From Neckera pumila (lineage: Eukaryota; Streptophyta; Bryopsida; Hypnales; Neckeraceae): a stretch of 64,000 bases of DNA. Below, piece after piece: positions 58,801-64,000 of this stretch (within the stretch, counting starts at the first letter, position 1; each line of letters opens with the position of its first letter). The stretch spans positions 4,232,065 through 4,296,064 of the forward strand of contig OZ018416.1 in assembly GCA_963969595.1 (NCBI GenBank), given 5' to 3'. A model generated the notes under the pieces. The model was not told the DNA's origin. It made no database searches and worked only from the letters and a program-made list of their open reading frames with translations. Made by a program: the position numbers and the translations under genes.

Positions 58801-61800
58801 TCAGGGAATGGTTAATTCTTAATTTTTGAATCTTGTCTGATTGGCATGCAGATACAACACCTTGGATCTCCGTAGTAATTTATTCCTTGATTGCGGTGGG
58901 CTTAGTATCAACAGCCGTGGTATCCGGGGCGCTCTCAGTCTCAACTGCAACTCTCGCAGCCGCAGGTGCCGTCTCAGAACGAAAAATTGGTGCTCCATCT
59001 CGAAATCTGCTGGTATTCACAACTTCTTAACTTTACTGATATTAGGCGGCATGTGAGGTTTTCTGCTTCAATATTTGAGCTTTTGGAAAGTGGTAGACAT
59101 TGTCTTCTGTGATCCGTAGGATCACATATAAAGTACTGGTCCTGATCGTGCTCGTGCTTGTGTCTCCGGCATGTGAATCTCTTAATGTTCTTCTTTTTGT
59201 CTTGTCCATTTGCAGGGATTGGTATGTCATCTCCAAGTTCTTTCTCTGTCGGGTTGGCTGGCAGTGAGCCTGCCAGTTGAATACCAAGACGTGGCAAATG
59301 GCCTTCAATGGTTGATACCTTACGTCAATACTCCTTGGCAAGAGAATGGCGTGATTGAAACCGGCAGCAGTAACTTCACTAATGCGTCAGCAATAGTTCA
59401 AGATGTGATAAGAACACGTCGAAGATTACTTGCTGTAGATAATAGAATCGATTCTCCTCAGCACAGAGGCCGTCAATTGGGAGACAACGCTACCTTGTAT
59501 GGACCAGCATTGGGACCCAGTGATTATGAGCTTTATTTTCAGGTAAAAACTTAGAACTCATTTGCATTGGTCACTGCCTAATAACAGGTCCTTGGCGAAA
59601 GGTCTCCCATACATCTTGTGGTTTTTTTGATCCAATGTTTGGTTTGATCTCCTTTTGCAGCGTCACATCTCTGAACAAGGAGCAGCTCTGCAGAGTGTGC
59701 TGAATAATAACAAAAGCAACGGGTACGATTCAATCCTTTGAATCTCTAGATACGAATGACAGAGTTACTCATGTCATCATCTTGGGTTATAATTCGTCCA
59801 AGCTTTGAGTCCAGAAATTGCTACTCACTGTTTACTGTGTTTCCAGGTGGCAGGATTTTCAGAGAAATATGTTTTGGATTGGTGTCATAGGAGGAAGCTT
59901 AATCCTTTTGCACATCATGCTGGTGCTCTTCCTCCGTTGGCGAATGAGGGCGCCAATTCGAGGAGCGCTTACCATCCCCAGATTCGAGCTCTATATCTTG
60001 ATCCTTGCCATTCCAGGAGTGTGCCAAGCATCTGGCTTTATCATCAGAGGTGGCACACCTGTTGGCATAATAGTAGGAAGTTTCCTTCTCGTAGTTCCGG
60101 CAGCCTGTCTCGTATATATCTTTATTTTTCTCACCTATGGCGTTTTCTGGGGAGCACTGGTCCAGTACAAAGAATTCCGCTACGAGATTCACAGACATGG
60201 CTACATTCAGCCTCAGAGACCTCAGGGACTTGTCAACTTCGTCGCTGGTACAGGCTACCCAGGAAAGTGGGTCAGGAATTCTCGTCTCGCACCTACATTT
60301 TTGCCTCGGTATGGCTTAATTTTTGAGGATCACAAAGGTCCTCCATCGATCCTTGTACATAAAAAGGTGGAAAGTCTAAAGCACAGCATCAAGAGAGCTG
60401 GTAGCACGATGGATAATATGGACTCTGATGATGAATCGAATGATGTTGTGGAGTTGTCTGACTCCCATCGCATTCTCGGAGATGCTCGAGCAGCTTACAT
60501 TCTTGTGGACCTATCCAGGAGGATTGCTCTGGGTCTGCTGTTCGGATTGTACCCGGAGTCTGATCAGTCATGGAGCCAAATAGGTGTAGCTTTGGGAGTA
60601 ACATTTTTTCAGTTTGGGTATCTTGTGGCAGTTAAGCCGTTTAGAAGAAGAGGTGTGCAAGTGGTGGAGACGATATCCCTGCTCTGTGAAATGGCCATTT
60701 TTGCAATTGCCCTGGCTTTGCTTGTGAAGGGGCATCCCGCAGATTCGAATTACGGAGTGGGGATTTTTATGCTTGCGTTGCTGGTTATCAGCTTTGTCTT
60801 CCAGCTGGTTAACGAATGGTACGTACTTCTGGAGCGGTTGATGCGACTCTCCACGGCACGAGAAGCTGCTCTCAAGGAGGGGCTCAAAAAATTCGCAGGT
60901 CGGCTAGCCTCTTCCCTTTTTTCAATTCCCACTGTTTGTATAGTCGATGCTATGCTTAATAACTGCCCCCATTTGATGATAAAAATCATACAGAAATGTG
61001 TTCAATTTTTTTTTGAAAGTAATCAATTATGACTTTTTAGTTCTCATGAATGCATAATGACAAATACTGATCCTGTGAATGATGTTTGTAACAGGAGGGT
61101 TGATTCTTCCGCTCATTCCACGCCGGATATGGACAATGTTTCTCGGTCCTCAAGCACCACAGTCATCTTCTGAGGCCGTGTTTAGTTCAGACTCACAACA
61201 AAGAATGGACCCAAAAGAACAAGCGCGTTCTTGGGATAAAGCTCAACAAAATTTCCTTTTCCAAGGCAAACCATTTGCCCTCCCCCAACCACTAGCTCTT
61301 CCGAATCCAGACCCACCGGTACCCGGCTCCCGCAATTACAATGCTGAATCTATTGCACAAATAACGGCTGTTGATGTCGACAGTGGTCCACTAACGTCAA
61401 TGGAGGAAGTTTTGGCAGAACCATCGCCAAGATCCCGACGGCAGCTCAGCAGGACTCAATGGGGCATCTGTCTATCTGCCGGCGACGAAAGAAGATCAAG
61501 AGACGATGCCACTGAGGAACTGAAAATTCTCAGGGAACTAGCGAAGGCAAGTTTCTCTCGGAGTCGAAAAGATAGTGACTACGACGTTGAACAAAGAGTG
61601 CTTGGATCACCATCTGGTCATGTGGGCGGCTTGTTGCAGAATAATTCCTCTCCGGCTGCGAGCCTGCGGGATGCAGATGGGAACCGATACCTGTGGAGAA
61701 GACAGCTTTTTGGAACGCCACGACGTCCAGTATCAGATGCAGACTCCATCTCCCTGGCAACCTCAGATGGAGATTCGGTCTTTCTTCATGAAGAAACCAT

Positions 61801-61954
61801 ATCAACTGTGCCAGAAATTTCAAACCTTGTCGGTCCTCCTGTCATATCTCCGTCGAATTCCGACAGAAGCAATGTCAGCAAAGGGCCCGCACGACATGTC
61901 GAAAGTAGATTGCGGGATACCAGCGGTGCTATCAGACCACTGGAAGACCGGTGA
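55881..61954 (+). CDS. Large membrane protein: beta-rich ectodomain, about nine TM spans, long hydrophilic tail (family not named)
   Basis: Twelve exons: 55881-56174, 56304-56570, 56672-56873, 57430-57668, 57797-57911, 58240-58384, 58569-58714, 58852-59012, 59216-59542, 59661-59722, 59847-60898 and 61095-61954. They encode 1289 residues with consistent phases. An in-frame stop precedes the first ATG; the Met at 55941 gives a cleaner signal peptide. Residues about 50-460 are an extracellular part with repeated Ig-like modules (IDTVAPTAVVDGG, DRTIPSVNLW, DNERPQVHL, C.D.AGN motifs) and many N-glycosylation sequons. About nine hydrophobic spans follow: WISVVIYSLIAVGLV, LVCHLQVLSLSGWL, MFWIGVIGGSLILL and others to ISFVFQLVNEWYVL. 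A Ser/Arg/Pro-rich tail of about 290 residues ends it. The layout recalls TRP-like polytopic proteins, but I cannot name the family. A GTGAGC donor overlapping the stop allows an alternative end at 62137. Confidence 0.85.
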
Positions 61955-62137
61955 GCACTTCTATCTTGTGATAGTGTACACCAATTCTTGAAGAACTCGT
62001 TGACTGAAGAATTCAGCATCAACGAATTCAAGCACAATCCGACTCCGCACCTGGAAATCACTCATACCACTCCACGCCGTCATTGTGCACGTACAAGAGG
62101 CTTCGATGTACAGTACAAGGTGATGGAGATGCGGTGA

Positions 62138-63204
62138 ATCGATTCAGTGGCTCGGCACACCTAACAAGAGTGTAAAATTGTTTCAGAATTGCACATTAGT
62201 CCTTGAAGTGCAACGAAATTGGATTTGATCACGTCGTCATCACAAGCCATCGACAACCACCATTACAGAACCGGTGGGTCTGCAATTTTTAGAGTGGACA
62301 AGAGACAGTTTCTCACGATGGACCTGGTGACTATCTACTCATTTTTTTCCTTCAATTGGGGGTAGCTATACATTCGCATTCAATTCTTTTCGAGGATCCA
62401 CATTGGCGCCAATATTGTAGTGAATCATACTGGCAAGTGTACTGAATCATGTGCTTCAACTTCAGGGCAAAAATTACTATATAATATGAGATGCACATGA
62501 ATTCAGCCTCCCTAGTTATTGAATTTCACTTTCATTACTCTCGGACTACTGGATTGAATGGCCTGTAACCATAGAGATAGGTGCCTTGTGTTTCGATCCC
62601 TTGGCACTTCAATCTTGTGGGGAAATCAGGTTTACTAAGAGCGCTCCTGATTCGGAGTGCACATGACATTACCAGCAACTTTTTTATTGATTTGAACCAT
62701 AGTTAGTCCGCTTCTACCTGGAAAATTAACTTGTACAAATGCACAATTGCATTAGCGATTTCACAACTGCACTCTAGTTGTATCTTTAATTGCATACAAG
62801 TAAATATCGTGCGTGACAGACGCACAAGTGAAATTCGAATTTTAGATCACAGCTTGAAATTCGAATGAATACTATAATGGAGAATGAGCAATTCCCCAGT
62901 GAATATCAGTAATAGCATCAAGTGTGTGCAAATAAGGCTTGATTTTTTGATGAAACTGTCGGCCACCAACACGGAAGCAGGTCTTAGCCTCGACTGAACC
63001 AATCCATTTGGTTTTAATTCTTCTTCTTCTATGTACCCATGAAATGTGAGTACCAAATTGTTACCCTGACTTCTAAGCCACATGCAAACCTTCAAAAAAA
63101 AAATGATTACTGAAAGTTTAGCAAATAGACTAGGTACTACCAAGATGCCTCCTAGAGTTGCAAAATGAGGGTGCTAACAATTGAGAGCTAACATTCTCCA
63201 TCAC
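62138..63204. other. Spacer between convergent membrane-protein and GT14 genes
   Basis: Should contain both 3' UTRs. The frame at 62847-63143 (-) shows no recognised content, and no repeats were seen. Confidence 0.5.
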
Positions 63205-63728
63205 TCAAACACTCACACACTGATGAGAGCGGAAAGACTCCGGAGCCAGCAAGCGAACTACAAGCTCTTCAAATCTTCGAGCCCCTGGGCCAGGTCGCAA
63301 GAGGCTCGAGTCTCCCCTCAACTCACAGGGATCAGTTCCAAGCCTGCTCCCACCGATACACCAGCCCCCTGGAGTGAAGCGGCTGTATTTCTTCTTGCTC
63401 AACAAAGTCTCATCAATTCTGTCCAGCACGGCATCCCCAATGCCAAACTTCCGTGCAAACGCTGCACCACTGATCGTCATGTTGTTCATGTCGCTCAGGT
63501 TCAGAGAATGGGGATGTTGTTTCGGTGGGCTGTCCCACTTGATATAGTGCAGGTCGTGATTCACAGTCGTGTTTCGAAACTCCTGACTGTTGCAGAGGAC
63601 GGTGTGGAAGTATCCCTCGGGAGAGGACACGAAGTTCGTGTAGTACATGAGTAACGTCCTGGGGAGATTCTCCCAGCCCACGGTGCAGTACTCCATGAAG
63701 GAGCGGGTCAGTGCGAACCATGCGGAGC
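63205..63728 (-). CDS. GT14 beta-glucuronosyltransferase (GlcAT14-like), last exon
   Basis: Partial: the 5' exons lie beyond base 64000. The exon starts after an AG at 63729-63730 in phase and encodes 173 residues to a TGA. It reads GSAWFALTRSFMEYC, NLPRTLLMYYTNFVSSPEGY, then NTTVNHDLHYIKWDSPPKQH, SGAAFARKF and FTPGGWC. These are the C-terminal signatures of plant GT14 (Core-2/I-branching) enzymes. Characterised Arabidopsis members are Golgi type II proteins that add glucuronic acid to arabinogalactan-protein sugar chains. The first 272 bp beyond the exon look like intron. Confidence 0.94.
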
Positions 63729-64000
63729 CTGGTGCAAAGGAGACGGTCGGAAATTAATTCAAAATGCCATGAGAAATCACAAAACCACTCATCTTTGAAG
63801 ATGATACAAACATTTCGGGCATAAAACAAAGGGTTGAGGCCGCACCAGAACATAACTCTAATCTGGTTTTGTGTCGATGGATGTTTCTTCTGATTAGCTA
63901 TGAACAAGCTCATAACCTCTTAAGTCCTTCGCTTTCATAACATCTGACTTCCTCAAGAACTTGGGGTAGGGAGCATTACATTCCTAGTGAAGTAATAGTT
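63729..64000 (-). other. Intron sequence of the GT14 gene (partial)
   Basis: No GT14 coding sequence is recognisable here in any minus frame. The acceptor at 63729-63730 (CACCAG) borders the last exon. The long minus frame crossing this boundary is in another frame and is discounted. Confidence 0.6.

Noticed and set aside
59805..60326. Second long + frame over exon 11 of the membrane-protein gene
   Set aside because: It overlaps the 404-codon frame that carries the TM spans and matches neighbouring exon phases; it is a shadow.
63413..63913. 166-codon minus frame crossing the GT14 exon boundary
   Set aside because: It is in another frame from the GT14 signatures and runs through the splice acceptor.
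1..64000. CRISPR arrays, bacterial operons, plasmid or phage features
   Set aside because: The window is eukaryotic: spliced genes, and tandem repeats that lack CRISPR spacing.
1..64000. LTR retrotransposons
   Set aside because: No gag/pol reading frames, reverse-transcriptase motifs or paired LTRs were seen, which is unusual for a plant intergenic region of this length but only a negative reading by eye.

Overview
The window is nuclear DNA of a land plant. The genes are split by GT-AG introns of about 70-900 bp, sit 1-5 kb apart, and include plant-specific families: phenylalanine ammonia-lyase, ER-targeted ureide-catabolic enzymes, a plant GT14 glycosyltransferase and a short secreted LRR protein. 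The intronless PAL, the AT-rich intergenic DNA full of small transposons, and the divergence of the proteins from flowering-plant versions suggest a non-seed plant (bryophyte or lycophyte). The sequence alone does not fix the species.

Layout. 1-1669 (+): 3' end of CPSF100, a pre-mRNA 3'-processing factor. 3048-5267 (-): intronless GC-rich PAL with a TATA box, a TGACGTCA site and W-boxes upstream. 7988-10389 (-): ATAD1/Msp1 AAA ATPase of the outer mitochondrial membrane. 10926-12829: TA-flanked DNA transposon with a decayed pogo-like DDE fragment. 12.8-18.1 kb: intergenic repeats. 18274-18607 (+): epsilon subunit of mitochondrial ATP synthase. 21074-22426 (+): secreted LRR protein. 22867-25090 (-) and 26175-31203 (+): ureidoglycolate amidohydrolase and (S)-ureidoglycine aminohydrolase, head to head. 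31.2-54 kb: mostly repeats, with a hAT transposase remnant, a GDSL-lipase pseudogene, a ~0.9-kb TTAA-flanked inverted-repeat family and many MITEs. 55881-61954 (+): large membrane protein with a beta-rich ectodomain, about nine membrane spans and a long tail. 63205-63728 (-): last exon of a GT14 glucuronosyltransferase.

How the genes work together. The clearest functional link is the divergent pair UAH/UGLYAH. They catalyse the last two consecutive steps of purine-ring (ureide) breakdown in the ER, ureidoglycine to ureidoglycolate to glyoxylate, each releasing ammonia. They share a 1084-bp intergenic region. Msp1 and ATP synthase epsilon both serve mitochondria, and each has a telo-box near its start. 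The other genes look functionally unrelated.

All exon coordinates were read by eye from splice consensus and protein similarity. Every listed multi-exon model keeps frame across each junction, except the pseudogene. No alignment or expression data were available.
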